DNA of 47,774 bases. Origin: Methanococcoides seepicolus (GTDB taxonomy: Archaea > Halobacteriota > Methanosarcinia > Methanosarcinales > Methanosarcinaceae). Each line of letters begins with the position of its first letter. The stretch's first letter is position 1. The notes below the pieces were generated by a model that was not told the DNA's origin, ran no database searches, and was given only the letters and a program-made list of their open reading frames with translations. A program made the position numbers and the translations under genes. The stretch lies in contig NZ_JAGSOI010000012.1 in the NCBI RefSeq assembly GCF_023684405.1, forward strand, positions 1 through 47,774, in the 5' to 3' direction. Shown here one piece after another: positions 15,549 to 25,071 of this stretch.

Positions 15549-15904
15549 TCAAGAATTTTCAGGTAGCATGATTGTATACTTACCAAGCTCGTTTAGTGAT
15601 ATGAATATCTGCTGTTTCTTCCCACTGGACAATTCAATATTACCTGAATAAAACGATTCAGACTTATCCTTGAACCCATTAGATGCCTTCCAATAGTGTT
15701 AGCTTGATTCAAAAGGTCTAACAGGTTTGGGATATTAATCCCATCATCCTGCAAATATCCTTGAGCCATCAGGTTAGTTGTAATGTACCTAAAGATTCCG
15801 ATCTCCCATTTAGTATTGACTTGCAGGATGTCGAAAAGGATACCATCTTCAACAGCTTGTTCTGAAGTGCAAGTATAGACAACTTCACCAAAAATATCAT
15901 CCAC
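15549..15904 (-). pseudogene. DUF6573-like plasmid gene broken by a frameshift
   Basis: The first part, from GTG 15904, reads FGEVVYTCTSEQAVEDGILFD, which fits the DUF6573 pattern (YxxxQAxEDGxLxD) of plasmid and phage genomes. Near 15691-15700 the frame is lost: the original frame runs on to 15592 as unrelated residues, while another frame continues with SFYSGNIELSSGKKQ and ends in GKYTIMLPENS at 15549. That tail is what the family normally has. A one-base change near the tatt/gtgtt stretch explains it. It is either a pseudogene or a sequencing error. It follows the 71-residue gene upstream by four bases. Confidence 0.65.
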
Positions 15905-15908
15905 ACAA

Positions 15909-16124
15909 TCACATCCTCTGCTGGATTGTCACAACAAAGGTTGATCTGTCTGGTGCGATAACAACTAAGCCATTATCATTAGACAGGACTCCTGCTTCTT
16001 CAAGTGTCAGTACTTCATAGGATAGTAGTTCTCTATCTTCATTATCTTCATCATCTTCATCTTCCCATGTTTTGTTCCATATTGCGTTCTCAAGAAATGT
16101 CATAAAATCAGATTCGGTAGTCAT
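15909..16124 (-). CDS. Small acidic plasmid-type protein
   Basis: The 71-residue protein starts at ATG 16124 after GGTGATAA. It has a strongly acidic middle (WEDEDDEDNEDRE) and a C-terminal half (LTLEEAGVLSNDNGLVVIA) that looks like a small folded domain with strands at the end (FVVTIQQ). Small acidic proteins are frequent beside DUF6573 genes on plasmids, and some act as DNA mimics against restriction. That role is only a suggestion. It is in an operon with the frameshifted gene downstream. Confidence 0.6.
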   Translation of the reverse strand: MTTESDFMTFLENAIWNKTWEDEDDEDNEDRELLSYEVLTLEEAGVLSNDNGLVVIAPDRSTFVVTIQQRM

Positions 16125-16380
16125 AGTTTATCACCGAAAAAATTTATCCGAGACACTCCTAATGTAAAATTTGAAAGATTAATTGTAATGTGTGGTTTCA
16201 ATGAGGTAGAAGGTATGTAATGACATTGAAATTAAATAGGGTAATCATATAAAAAAAACATCACGATAGAATATTTGTCAATTCAACATAATAAAATAGG
16301 AACAGTTATGTACTAGCAAGATAACCAAAACAGTATAAACAAATGTACATTACAGTTAGCTAAAATGGCGATGAAAAATA

Positions 16381-18006
16381 ATGATTAAAAAAATAAAAAT
16401 TGAAAATTTCAAATGTTTTAAAGGTGAATTTCAACTCGAATTAAATGAAGGATTGAATATAATAGTTGGAAACAATGAGGCTGGTAAATCCACAATTATT
16501 GAAGCCATTCATTTAGCATTAACTGGAATATTAAATGGAAAATATCTAAAAAATACACTCACCCAGTACTTATTTAATAATGAGATAATAGATGAATATA
16601 TAGCTAATTTGAATAATAATGGAAAAAGTGATCCACCTCATATACTAATTGAACTATATTTTGATAATGAGAGCATTCCAACATTTATGGGAAGTAGCAA
16701 TAGTAGTAGAGATATGAATGGGTGTGGACTCGCATTAAAAATAGAGTTTGATGAAGAATACAAGGAAGAATATGAAATCCTTGTTAAAAGTGATACCATC
16801 AAAACACTTCCTATTGAATATTATTCTATTAAGTGGTCAACGTTTGCTAGAAAAGACATAACGACTAAGAGTATACCTGTAAAATCAGCATTGATTGATT
16901 CATCTTCATGTGGTTCTCAAAACGGATCTGACATTTACCTATCACGAATTGTTCGACAATATTTAGATGCAGAAGAAATTGTGCAGATATCTCAGGCTCA
17001 TAGAAATATGAAAGAATACTTCATGGATGATCCTACTATCCAAAAAATAAATGAAAAGATAAAAGATAATATCAACATATCAGAAAAAACAGTAGAATTG
17101 TCTGTTGAACATTCATCTAAAAACTCTTGGGAAAATAGTTTGATGGCACATTTGGATGATGTTCCATTTCACTATGTCGGCAAAGGAGAACAATGTATTA
17201 TAAAGACAAAGCTAGCACTCCTCAATAAAAAAACAAAAGATGCCCCAGTTATTCTTTTAGAAGAACCCGAAAATCATCTTACACACACAAAACTAAATCA
17301 ATTGATTAATGATATTAAGAACGATTGCCAAGAAAAACAAATTATTATTTCTACACATAGTAGCTTCGTTGCCAACAAATTAGGTTTAGATCATCTTATT
17401 CTTTTAAACAACCAGAATCAAATAAAACTGAATGATCTAGAAAAATCTACAAAACAGTTTTTTGAAAAAATATCTGGTTATGACACTCTAAGAATGATAT
17501 TGTGTAAAAAAGCAATATTAGTAGAGGGAGATTCTGATGAATTAGTCGTTCAAAAAGCATATATGGATGCTAAAGAGGGCAAATTACCTATTGAAGATGA
17601 AATTGATGTTATTTCAGTCCGCAGCTTGGCTTTCAAACGGTTTTTGGAGATTGCGAAAATAATTAATCAACCCGTAGCGGTCATAACGGATAACGACGGT
17701 GATTACGAAACAAAAATCACAAACAAATACAAAAAATATGAGAGTATAGGGTGCATTTCAATTTTCGCAGATGAACGAAATGCATTAAGAACGCTTGAAC
17801 CTCAATTTGTTGAAGCCAACAATACCGATTTATCTGCATTATGCACAACAATTGGAATCAACAACATAGATTATGATACAGAAGAAAAAATCACCGAATA
17901 CATGAGCAAGAACAAGACGAAATGGGCACTTTGCGTCTTTGAAAGTAACAATAAACTAAATTATCCTAAATACATAATGGATGCTGTGAAGTGGTGTAAT
18001 GAGTGA
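16381..18006 (+). CDS. OLD-family ATPase/TOPRIM nuclease, GajA-like
   Basis: The 541-residue protein joins an SMC/ABC-type ATPase with a C-terminal TOPRIM nuclease. The P-loop GNNEAGKST is at residues 30-38, Walker B in VILLEEPENHL near 290, and the H-loop ISTHSSF after it. The TOPRIM domain starts with ILVEGDSDE (Glu near 382), continues with the acidic pair VITDNDGDY (near 437) and includes a late lysine (NKTKWAL). This is the order and size of GajA from Gabija anti-phage systems, and the helicase downstream overlaps it by eight bases. In Gabija, GajA nicks DNA when nucleotides fall during infection. Other OLD-helicase pairs exist, so the exact subtype is open. Confidence 0.85.
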   Translation: MIKKIKIENFKCFKGEFQLELNEGLNIIVGNNEAGKSTIIEAIHLALTGILNGKYLKNTLTQYLFNNEIIDEYIANLNNNGKSDPPHILIELYFDNESIPTFMGSSNSSRDMNGCGLALKIEFDEEYKEEYEILVKSDTIKTLPIEYYSIKWSTFARKDITTKSIPVKSALIDSSSCGSQNGSDIYLSRIVRQYLDAEEIVQISQAHRNMKEYFMDDPTIQKINEKIKDNINISEKTVELSVEHSSKNSWENSLMAHLDDVPFHYVGKGEQCIIKTKLALLNKKTKDAPVILLEEPENHLTHTKLNQLINDIKNDCQEKQIIISTHSSFVANKLGLDHLILLNNQNQIKLNDLEKSTKQFFEKISGYDTLRMILCKKAILVEGDSDELVVQKAYMDAKEGKLPIEDEIDVISVRSLAFKRFLEIAKIINQPVAVITDNDGDYETKITNKYKKYESIGCISIFADERNALRTLEPQFVEANNTDLSALCTTIGINNIDYDTEEKITEYMSKNKTKWALCVFESNNKLNYPKYIMDAVKWCNE

Positions 18007-19144
18007 AAACAAACTGATTATTGCCGCTGCAGGTTCTGGAAAAACGACTGAGATAATTAAAGAAGCACTAAAACAGCGCGATGGTAATATTCTTATAACT
18101 ACATATACGCAAGCAAATGAAGAAGCCATTCGCAGAAAAATTATTGAGATGGAAAAATGCATTCCAAAAAATATCACTGTTCAAACATGGTTTTCATTTT
18201 TAATTCAGGATGGCATTAAACCGTATCAAGATTGTCTATTCGTACATAAAATAAACGGAATGGTATTAGTTAATGAGGCATCAGGATATCGTTTTACAAA
18301 CAAGAATGGTCAAAAAATCTGTTATCCAGAGTCAAATTTTAACAAATACTATTTTACGGATGATTTTTGCATCTACTCTGATAAAATAGCTAAACTTGTA
18401 TTCAAACTTAATGAACAAAGCGAAAGTGCCGTAATAAATCGCTTAAGTAAAATTTATTCTCATATATTTGTAGATGAAGTCCAAGATTTAGCAGGATACG
18501 ATTTGGAATTTATAAAATTATTATTTAGTAGCCCCACAAATGTGATTTTAGTTGGAGACCCGCGTCAAGTAACATACCTTACTCATAATGAACAGACACA
18601 CAAACAATATTCATATGGCAGAATTAAAAATTTCATACTCGATAAATGTGAAAATGAGAAATGTGAAATTGATGAGATATCATTAAATATTTCACATCGA
18701 AATAATGGGCTTATATGTGATTTTTCATCAAGACTTTATCCAAATTACAATGAATGTAATTCAGACCAACTCACAGAAACAGGTCATGATGGTATTTTTT
18801 TAGTAAGAATGTGTGAACTTGATCAATATTTAGATACTTACAGACCTCTTCAACTTAGGTATAGTATCACAGAAAAAAGAGTAAGAAAAGACTATTCAGT
18901 CATGAATTTTGGTGAATCAAAGGGTTCTGAGTGTGATAGAGCAATTATTTACCCAACTATTGGTATGTTAAAATGGGTATTTAATAACAATACAAATTTA
19001 GCAGACAAAACGAAAGCTCAATTTTATGTCGCACTAACAAGAGCAAAATACAGTGTAGCTATTGTATGTCCTGATAAAGTTAGCAAATCTGTTGAGGGGA
19101 CACAACTTTATACAACTTTAAAATCACTATTCTCTTTTTTCTAA
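17999..19144 (+). CDS. Short UvrD-like helicase, GajB-like partner
   Basis: The superfamily 1 motifs are present: P-loop AAAGSGKTT at residues 9-17, motif Ia TYTQANEEA, motif II FVDEVQDLAG near 157, motif III VGDPRQVTY, motif IV/V around NISHRNNG and FGESKGSECDRAII, and motif VI FYVALTRAKYSV near 345. With 381 residues it is much shorter than typical UvrD and shorter than the type GajB (about 490), with reduced 1B/2B inserts. The ATG lies inside the end of the GajA-like gene, so they are translated together. It probably senses or processes DNA ends for the nuclease. Confidence 0.8.
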   Translation: MSENKLIIAAAGSGKTTEIIKEALKQRDGNILITTYTQANEEAIRRKIIEMEKCIPKNITVQTWFSFLIQDGIKPYQDCLFVHKINGMVLVNEASGYRFTNKNGQKICYPESNFNKYYFTDDFCIYSDKIAKLVFKLNEQSESAVINRLSKIYSHIFVDEVQDLAGYDLEFIKLLFSSPTNVILVGDPRQVTYLTHNEQTHKQYSYGRIKNFILDKCENEKCEIDEISLNISHRNNGLICDFSSRLYPNYNECNSDQLTETGHDGIFLVRMCELDQYLDTYRPLQLRYSITEKRVRKDYSVMNFGESKGSECDRAIIYPTIGMLKWVFNNNTNLADKTKAQFYVALTRAKYSVAIVCPDKVSKSVEGTQLYTTLKSLFSFF

Positions 19145-19342
19145 TTGATGGAGATTTTATCGATGAAAGTTTTATTAAACTTTTAGGTTGATTATAAAAT
19201 AAATAGGAACTGTTATAAGAAGGTATAATAACTATAGACTATGATTTTCGAGTATCTTCCTCAAATCAGCTTTTTAATATTAAGTTAACTTTTACACTTA
19301 TATCAATTTCAATTGCATTCATTTTTAAAAAATATGTACTAA

Positions 19343-20943
19343 CCCAAGTTTGACAGTTTTTACCTTTTTCTAAAGAGAATGTCTTCTCTTTTGTTCAATT
19401 TTTTACTTTTTTTGTCAGGATATCCTATTTGACAGTTTCAACAAATTCACTCAAATCGTCATGAAATACCCCATTTTGACCTCAAAACTAACCTATTTAT
19501 CGCATCAAAATTGGCATAAATGTACTTTTTTGATTTTCTCTGCCATGAATCCACGGTAACTGTCAAATTCGAAATGGATTTTTTGATGAATTTTGTTGAC
19601 GTATGTTTCAACTCTGCAAATTCATATCGCATCAGCGATATGAACATCTGTGCAATAAACCCAATGATAATCGCACCATAAATGCTATCATCCGTCCACA
19701 CTCTCAACGGTTTGATCTCTATCTCATTCTTCAGAGAATGAAATATCTTCTCAATGGAATCTTTTTTTCGATACGTTAGAAGTGCCTGTTTTAATGTCAA
19801 ATTCTTGCTTGATTTTAGGCAGAAAAATCCCTCTCTTCCAGTGATGAGCTTGTCTTCAAGAAGTTTAATCGCTTCATCTTCACTGAGTTCGATCAGTTTC
19901 GTCTGAAATGAATAGCTTACATCAATCAGTACATTATTGATCCTGAAACGTTTTGGGATCTTCTTTTTCCTGTCAATGATCTCTTGCAACTCTTTAGCCT
20001 CATGAATTTGTCTCAGAACTTTTCTCCCCTTTGACTCAAGTTGTTCCTTTTGAAGCTTCTCTGAGAAGTAAAAATAATTCACACTATTGGGTTTAGTGAT
20101 CTTAATTCCATAGATTCCATTCTCTGGATTAATTATCTCTGGACAATATTCATAAAAATCTGCGATGATTTTATCATCGCTCTTATTGAGCTTTTTTGCA
20201 GTTATATATTGCATTTCATCTGCTCTGATCAAAGCAGTATTCTCTATACTATTTGCACCTTTATCAAATACAACAAGAGAACCTTTTCTAAGTCTCCTAT
20301 TAACCTGATGATACGTCTTCTTAAAATGAGTCTGATCATTCAGGTTACCTTTCTCCACAGTAATCCCAAAAGGAAGGTTGATGGGATCAGCGAGTTCGCT
20401 GATCCCTATGGTGATTTGTTTCTTATCTGGCCTATGATCACGGCTGTAACCATATTTTCCAAGTGGAGCTTTATCTCCATGAAGAACGACACTGGTCCAA
20501 TCCATATTGATATTAGTATGTTCGAAATCATACCTCTTGAACAAGTTATCCTGGATATCTGAAATAATCTCATCTCGATTTGCACCAATTATTCCAAGTA
20601 CTCGATAGAGAGTTCTTTCGCTGAATTCATCAAGGTCAAAAAGATCAAGAACTTCATCACGATTTATCCATTCATATGCTTTTTTGATGCTAAAATTATC
20701 TGTGAGCTTATAGCTCACAAGAGCTTTCAATAGACTGTTGATGTTAATCCCGTTCTTTTTGTGTTTGCCAAAAACAGTGGAAAGATCAAGGATATCATAG
20801 AATTTTTCAACGGCCAGAATGGTTCCAATCGGAAAGGATATATTGGTGTTAGGAACTATTTCGTATGTTCTTAGTTTGTTTTGTTTTGTCACGATTCAAA
20901 TCAGCTAAGGACACTTATATTTATTTTGATTGTCAAACTTGGG
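19343..20943. mobile_element. IS1634-family insertion sequence, intact
   Basis: Both ends carry the inverted repeat CCCAAGTTTGACA (19343-19355 and, inverted, 20931-20943). The element is directly flanked by TACTAA on each side (19337-19342 and 20944-20949), a 6-bp target duplication that fits the family. The length is 1601 bp and one transposase gene fills it. The intact ends and target duplication suggest a recent insertion, next to the 3' end of the Gabija-like operon. Confidence 0.92.
19459..20892 (-). CDS. IS1634-family DDE transposase
   Basis: The 477-residue protein has the DDE triad in the order expected: Asp in NMDWTSVVLHG, Asp in VVFDKGANS, and Glu in IEKIFHSLKNE preceded by the YRKKDSI segment (a YREK-like motif). 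The N-terminal part is a helix-rich DNA-binding region, and a large beta-strand insertion lies between the second Asp and the Glu. The length is normal, with no frameshift or stop, so the copy is probably active. It catalyses cut-and-paste movement of the surrounding element. Confidence 0.92.
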   Translation of the reverse strand: MTKQNKLRTYEIVPNTNISFPIGTILAVEKFYDILDLSTVFGKHKKNGININSLLKALVSYKLTDNFSIKKAYEWINRDEVLDLFDLDEFSERTLYRVLGIIGANRDEIISDIQDNLFKRYDFEHTNINMDWTSVVLHGDKAPLGKYGYSRDHRPDKKQITIGISELADPINLPFGITVEKGNLNDQTHFKKTYHQVNRRLRKGSLVVFDKGANSIENTALIRADEMQYITAKKLNKSDDKIIADFYEYCPEIINPENGIYGIKITKPNSVNYFYFSEKLQKEQLESKGRKVLRQIHEAKELQEIIDRKKKIPKRFRINNVLIDVSYSFQTKLIELSEDEAIKLLEDKLITGREGFFCLKSSKNLTLKQALLTYRKKDSIEKIFHSLKNEIEIKPLRVWTDDSIYGAIIIGFIAQMFISLMRYEFAELKHTSTKFIKKSISNLTVTVDSWQRKSKKYIYANFDAINRLVLRSKWGIS

Positions 20944-21072
20944 TACTAAATAAAAAAAGATATAAATAATTTCAGCTTATTTTACATGTCCAACCACTTT
21001 TCTCATAGCAGGAGTATCAACTGTAAAGTGATAATTTTTTGAGAGCAATTGTGTTCAAATTCAACTTTTCAC

Positions 21073-21303
21073 TTACTCGGATCTTTTTTTAATTTCTTGA
21101 AAAGTATTCCTACAAACTCCAAGTATCTCGGCTTCTTTCTGTGGCATTTCAAGAATGTTCCTCTTAATCTCTTCCACATCAACAAACTCCTGAGCTTTCT
21201 TCACATCTAATTCCTGTTCATCAATATTGTTTGCTTCTTTTCCAATATATACATATAAAAGAATCAGCATGAACCCTTTCAAGAACTCAAACATCACCAT
21301 CAA
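21073..21303 (-). pseudogene. Gene remnant with a C-terminal HTH-like end
   Basis: A frame of 76 residues begins with TTG 21303 and has a hydrophobic start and a charged end, VEEIKRNILEMPQKEAEILG followed by CRNTFQEIKKR. The last part looks like a helix-turn-helix and recalls the C-terminal end of some archaeal Cas1 proteins (IxxxILxMxxxEaxxLGxxxxTLxxxKK). The upstream partner frame (21300-21430) overlaps it, so both are probably pieces of one or two broken genes. I do not claim a function. Confidence 0.35.
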
Positions 21304-21430
21304 ACTTTAGATTCAAGATGTTCCATATAATGCATTATTATCCTGCTTAATGGCTTGAAATAATGAGATAATTCCTTGATATCTCCAGTTTCATAGTTAA
21401 TGAATAGCTCATGAGCAACTTCTATGTATT
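21300..21430 (-). pseudogene. Short coding remnant upstream of the HTH-like frame
   Basis: The minus strand reads EVAHELFINYETGDIKELSH and then FKPLSRIIMHYMEH before a stop at 21300-21302. The regular pattern of hydrophobic and charged residues is that of an alpha-helical protein, but no start codon is left and the frame is closed upstream. It shares its stop with the start of the next frame. It is probably debris left from the end of a larger gene. Confidence 0.35.
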
Positions 21431-21950
21431 ATTAAAAAATGTTAGATATATCTAGAGATTGTCCATTGCCCAGGTATGGCATCAAATTCAGAAATATCGG
21501 CGAATTATGTCAAATACAAAACGACTACATCAAATAGAGTCTCTTTCAGATATGTTCAGATGAGATAAATAAGATGAAATGAAAACGAAAAGTTTGTTCT
21601 ATTTACATAGGATAAAAGTACATCTGATATAGTTCAGCTGAACATTAAATCAGATTAGATCATCTGATTTCAAGAAGATATCATGTCTCATAATGAATTT
21701 TATTTCATTTTCATGTGATGCAGGTTAGTATTCCCTGGATTCATTAACACATTATTTAATTCCATATGTTTGAAAAAGGTAAGCAATCTATAGATATCGC
21801 TTCTTTTTGTATGCGTGGTATCATTTATCCTGGTTTATCAGTACATATTTCCTCATTAGTAAAGCATTTATATCGAATCCTTTTGTCCAGACATGACTTT
21901 AAATCAAGAACAATAAAAAGTAAGTTGATTTTGAGTTATTAAATTCAAAA
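21431..21950. other. Non-coding region with recurrent TCAGAT/ATCTGA words
   Basis: No gene is seen. Between about 21545 and 21680 the words tcagatga, catctgat, gttcagctgaac, atcagatt and catctgat recur, partly as inverted pairs. They may be binding sites or the remains of repeats. The GIY-YIG gene ends at 21951 on the minus strand, so its terminator should also lie here. Confidence 0.4.
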
Positions 21951-23111
21951 TCATTTTGCTACAATCATTTCCCTTTCTGAATCATAACGATAATCGATAA
22001 TATCACCTGAGATGATGAATTCAATAGTTTCTTCTATCACATCTAAAGGTGCTATAAACCATTCTCGTGGTGAGTGACGTATCTTATTTTTATCAAATAT
22101 ATCAAAATTCAAGCAAACTTTTCCAAAAAATGTATGAGTCAATTGCTCGAGTTTTTGTGAGTTTAGGTTATAACATTTGAATTCTGATACAATTTTGACG
22201 GGAGCCATCAAATATGTTGGTTCTTGTTCCGCATTTTTTATTCTTTCTTCAACTGATATATTTGAGTATCCAATCTTGTAAAGATTTGAGATATTTTGAA
22301 TTTTTGGGTTACTGCTCAATGACTTTAAGATGTAGATGGAACCTGTTTCTTTGTCCTCTTCAGTAATGGCATTTGAACCACCAAATAACCCATCTTCATT
22401 TTCTGAAACCCTTCTGCCGTTTTTATAAAGTTCCGCTGATAAGGAACGAAGGAGCATGTCGGATTCAGTTCCATTCTCAAATATGCATCTTAAACGAGCA
22501 TTTATTTTGCCTTTTTCACTGATTTTCTCCCCAACGTAATCAACATAAAGCAGAACTCCTTTTAGCACAAAGAAATGTCCTTGTTTAATATCCTGTTCAT
22601 TTTTGAATGGATATAATCTGCGTTTTTTGTTTGACAGTTCAGATTGACATTTTATAAAAAGAGGTTCAAAATCCTCAAAGTCTGTGCACTTCCTCCTACT
22701 TGCAACATAATCAGGCATATTTGTCTCTTTAGGAACATGCTTAAAATCAAACAAGCCTTCTGAATCTCCTCCAAGGAGGTTTAGTTCATCAGCTCTAAAA
22801 ATATCATCAATGGAGTTAATTTCTATCCTTTCATCTTTGAGTAAGCCATACTTATCAAGTGATTGACAAGCCATGTTATTTTCCTCATCTTCTCTGAAAG
22901 CTTTCAAACGGCAGTAAAGTATGTGTTCAGATATATCCTCCCTATTTGGCTGGGGTTCTCTTTTATGCTTTTCAAAGAACTCATTGATCTCTTGAAAGGA
23001 TGTAATTAAACGCTCATCACTGCTCGAAGCTGAAGATCTTTTAGGTTTCACATCAAGCAAACCCAAAGAGTCAGAGTCAAATATTCCCTGCAAAGCTTCA
23101 TTCTTATCCAT
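21951..23111 (-). CDS. GIY-YIG nuclease-family protein (T5orf172-like)
   Basis: From ATG 23111 (ribosome binding site AGGGTG) the protein has 386 residues. The last 130 form a GIY-YIG domain of the T5orf172/MUG113 type: SIYILKSLSS with YxL in place of GIY, then NLYKIGYSN (YIG-equivalent), a conserved Arg-containing helix VEERIKNAE, and FKCYNLNSQKLEQLTHTFFG with its Glu. The N-terminal region has a charged stretch (LLDVKPKRSS, PQPNREDI) similar to proteins that pair with helicases. It starts one base after the helicase stop. In this operon it is the likely cutting subunit. Confidence 0.8.
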   Translation of the reverse strand: MDKNEALQGIFDSDSLGLLDVKPKRSSASSSDERLITSFQEINEFFEKHKREPQPNREDISEHILYCRLKAFREDEENNMACQSLDKYGLLKDERIEINSIDDIFRADELNLLGGDSEGLFDFKHVPKETNMPDYVASRRKCTDFEDFEPLFIKCQSELSNKKRRLYPFKNEQDIKQGHFFVLKGVLLYVDYVGEKISEKGKINARLRCIFENGTESDMLLRSLSAELYKNGRRVSENEDGLFGGSNAITEEDKETGSIYILKSLSSNPKIQNISNLYKIGYSNISVEERIKNAEQEPTYLMAPVKIVSEFKCYNLNSQKLEQLTHTFFGKVCLNFDIFDKNKIRHSPREWFIAPLDVIEETIEFIISGDIIDYRYDSEREMIVAK

Positions 23112-23112
23112 T

Positions 23113-25038
23113 TTAAGCACCCTGATTTCTCTTTTGCTTTCTCAGATAGATAAGGCATTCAGCTAATCTTCTTTCCAATGGATTATTTGATCCAAGACTT
23201 GGTTCTTTGCTATAGGTTTTTACAAACTCCTGAATTTTAGGCCATAGAATTATTGCTTCCTCAGTATCCATATTGATCCTGGTTGCATCAATTGATTCTT
23301 GGATAATTTTTAGAACTTGTGTAGTAACTGATTTAGAGAGGAACTCGAAAGCTTTTTGGAACGGATTCACCTGATCAATAAGATCGATATGTAAATCATC
23401 AATATTCACAAAAGTGTCGGCCATTCTGATAAAACGTTTGTCTCCAGATTCTTTGATCTCTTCAGGATTAACGACCAAAGCAATTACTACATGCTGACGG
23501 ACCTCTTCAACTTCATTATCAGATAGATCAGGATATCTTATTCTGATAATCCTTGGTATTAGAACTTTGTTAATGACCTCTGGGTCCACACTGCCAGGCA
23601 TGGCTTTAAGCATGATGTCATCTTGAAGTATATTTGCTGTCAAATCATTAATGTCTGATTCTAGTATCTCTTTGACCCTTTTGGAACTTGGTTTTTTGTA
23701 ACCTATTATTTTGATTACACCTGATTCTTCTTCTTCTTCATCCGAAAGTTTAGTCTTAAACTTCCAATTTGGAGCCAGGACCTGTTCCATCAACAAGGAA
23801 GCTGTAATAGCTTTGAGCATATTGTTTACTGAGATCTTCACCTGATTATCGTTTGCATCTGGTTGAGCTATCAGATTCGTGAACTGAGCATGTGTTTTGT
23901 TACTGCTGTCTCTGGTAGCACGACCAATTATCTGAATAATCTCTGTCAATGAACCCCTATAACCAACGGTCAAAGCATGCTCACAATAAGGCCAGTCAAA
24001 TCCTTCCTTTGCCATACCAAGCGCTATGATCAAATCCATATCATCCATTGATTTAATATTTCGTAGGTAATTGACAATCTTATCTCGTTCTTTTGGAGTA
24101 TCTTCTACTAAATCAGCAACTTTCAGGATTTTGTCATCAGATTTTCGTTTGACGTAGATTACTCCAGTATCAGCATCTTGATCGATCACAGTACCAATTT
24201 CATCTAAAATGAAATCGACTTCATTGTGTTTGTCTTTAGTAGATTCCCCACAGTTGACGCTTGGAATATGCAAAATAGTCTTTTTATCAGTATCCAATAC
24301 TTCTAAAATAGCAGATGTGTATTTACCTTGATAAAAATGATAGCCTATTCCAAGTGATTTCAAGTAAGTGTATCCATTTAGCTGTTCATAATAATTGTAT
24401 GTGACTTTTGTAAATTTAGCTTCATCTTCTGGCTTTAGAACAGGAGCACGATCTCCCCTGAAATAAGATCCTGTCATGGCAATTATGTGAGCTGACGACT
24501 TAAGCATTATATCGCGTAGTAGTTCTCCCAAACGGCTGTTTACGTCAGCTGAAACATGGTGGAATTCATCAATAGCAAGCAAAACATTATTGAACTTGGA
24601 TTCATCCAACTCATCACAGGCAAAACGGAGGGTGGCATGTGTACAAATGAGAATCCGCTCATCATTGTCCAGAAAATTGTGAAATGCTTCTACTTTGCTT
24701 TTGTTTCCTTCACTTCCAGGTGTGCAAAGATTGTACAAGTCATTAGGTTCCCAATTAGCAAAGAAACCATGTGATTTTAAATCTGTTTTCTCAAACGAGC
24801 TCCCAATAGAACGTTCAGGAACAGCTACAATAACTTTTTTGACTCCTTGATTATCCAATTTATCCAAAGCTAAAAACATCAAAGCACGAGATTTTCCCGA
24901 TGCAGGTGGAGCTTTCAACAATAAATATTGTGCATCCCTTGATTCATAAGCACGGGCTTGCATATCACGCATACCCAGGAGGTTATTTTTGGTACTTTCG
25001 CCTGTTTTCCTATATGTTACATGTACTATATCCGTCAT
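23113..25038 (-). CDS. DEAD/DEAH-box superfamily 2 helicase of a restriction-type operon
   Basis: The 641-residue protein begins at ATG 25038 after GAGGACA. Motif I is APPASGKS (residues of about 42-50), motif Ia is VPERSIGSSF, motif II is AIDEFHHV (DEFH form), motif III is MTGSY, and the second RecA domain shows ALGMAKEGFDWP (motif V) and QIIGRATRD (motif VI). The layout is that of Res subunits in restriction systems. The C-terminal 230 residues are helical and probably hold the partner-binding part. It is translated between the methyltransferase and the GIY-YIG gene, so it probably moves along DNA and delivers the nuclease. Confidence 0.85.
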   Translation of the reverse strand: MTDIVHVTYRKTGESTKNNLLGMRDMQARAYESRDAQYLLLKAPPASGKSRALMFLALDKLDNQGVKKVIVAVPERSIGSSFEKTDLKSHGFFANWEPNDLYNLCTPGSEGNKSKVEAFHNFLDNDERILICTHATLRFACDELDESKFNNVLLAIDEFHHVSADVNSRLGELLRDIMLKSSAHIIAMTGSYFRGDRAPVLKPEDEAKFTKVTYNYYEQLNGYTYLKSLGIGYHFYQGKYTSAILEVLDTDKKTILHIPSVNCGESTKDKHNEVDFILDEIGTVIDQDADTGVIYVKRKSDDKILKVADLVEDTPKERDKIVNYLRNIKSMDDMDLIIALGMAKEGFDWPYCEHALTVGYRGSLTEIIQIIGRATRDSSNKTHAQFTNLIAQPDANDNQVKISVNNMLKAITASLLMEQVLAPNWKFKTKLSDEEEEESGVIKIIGYKKPSSKRVKEILESDINDLTANILQDDIMLKAMPGSVDPEVINKVLIPRIIRIRYPDLSDNEVEEVRQHVVIALVVNPEEIKESGDKRFIRMADTFVNIDDLHIDLIDQVNPFQKAFEFLSKSVTTQVLKIIQESIDATRINMDTEEAIILWPKIQEFVKTYSKEPSLGSNNPLERRLAECLIYLRKQKRNQGA

Positions 25039-25071
25039 ATTTTGTCCTCAATTTCAACATATTCTATTCAT

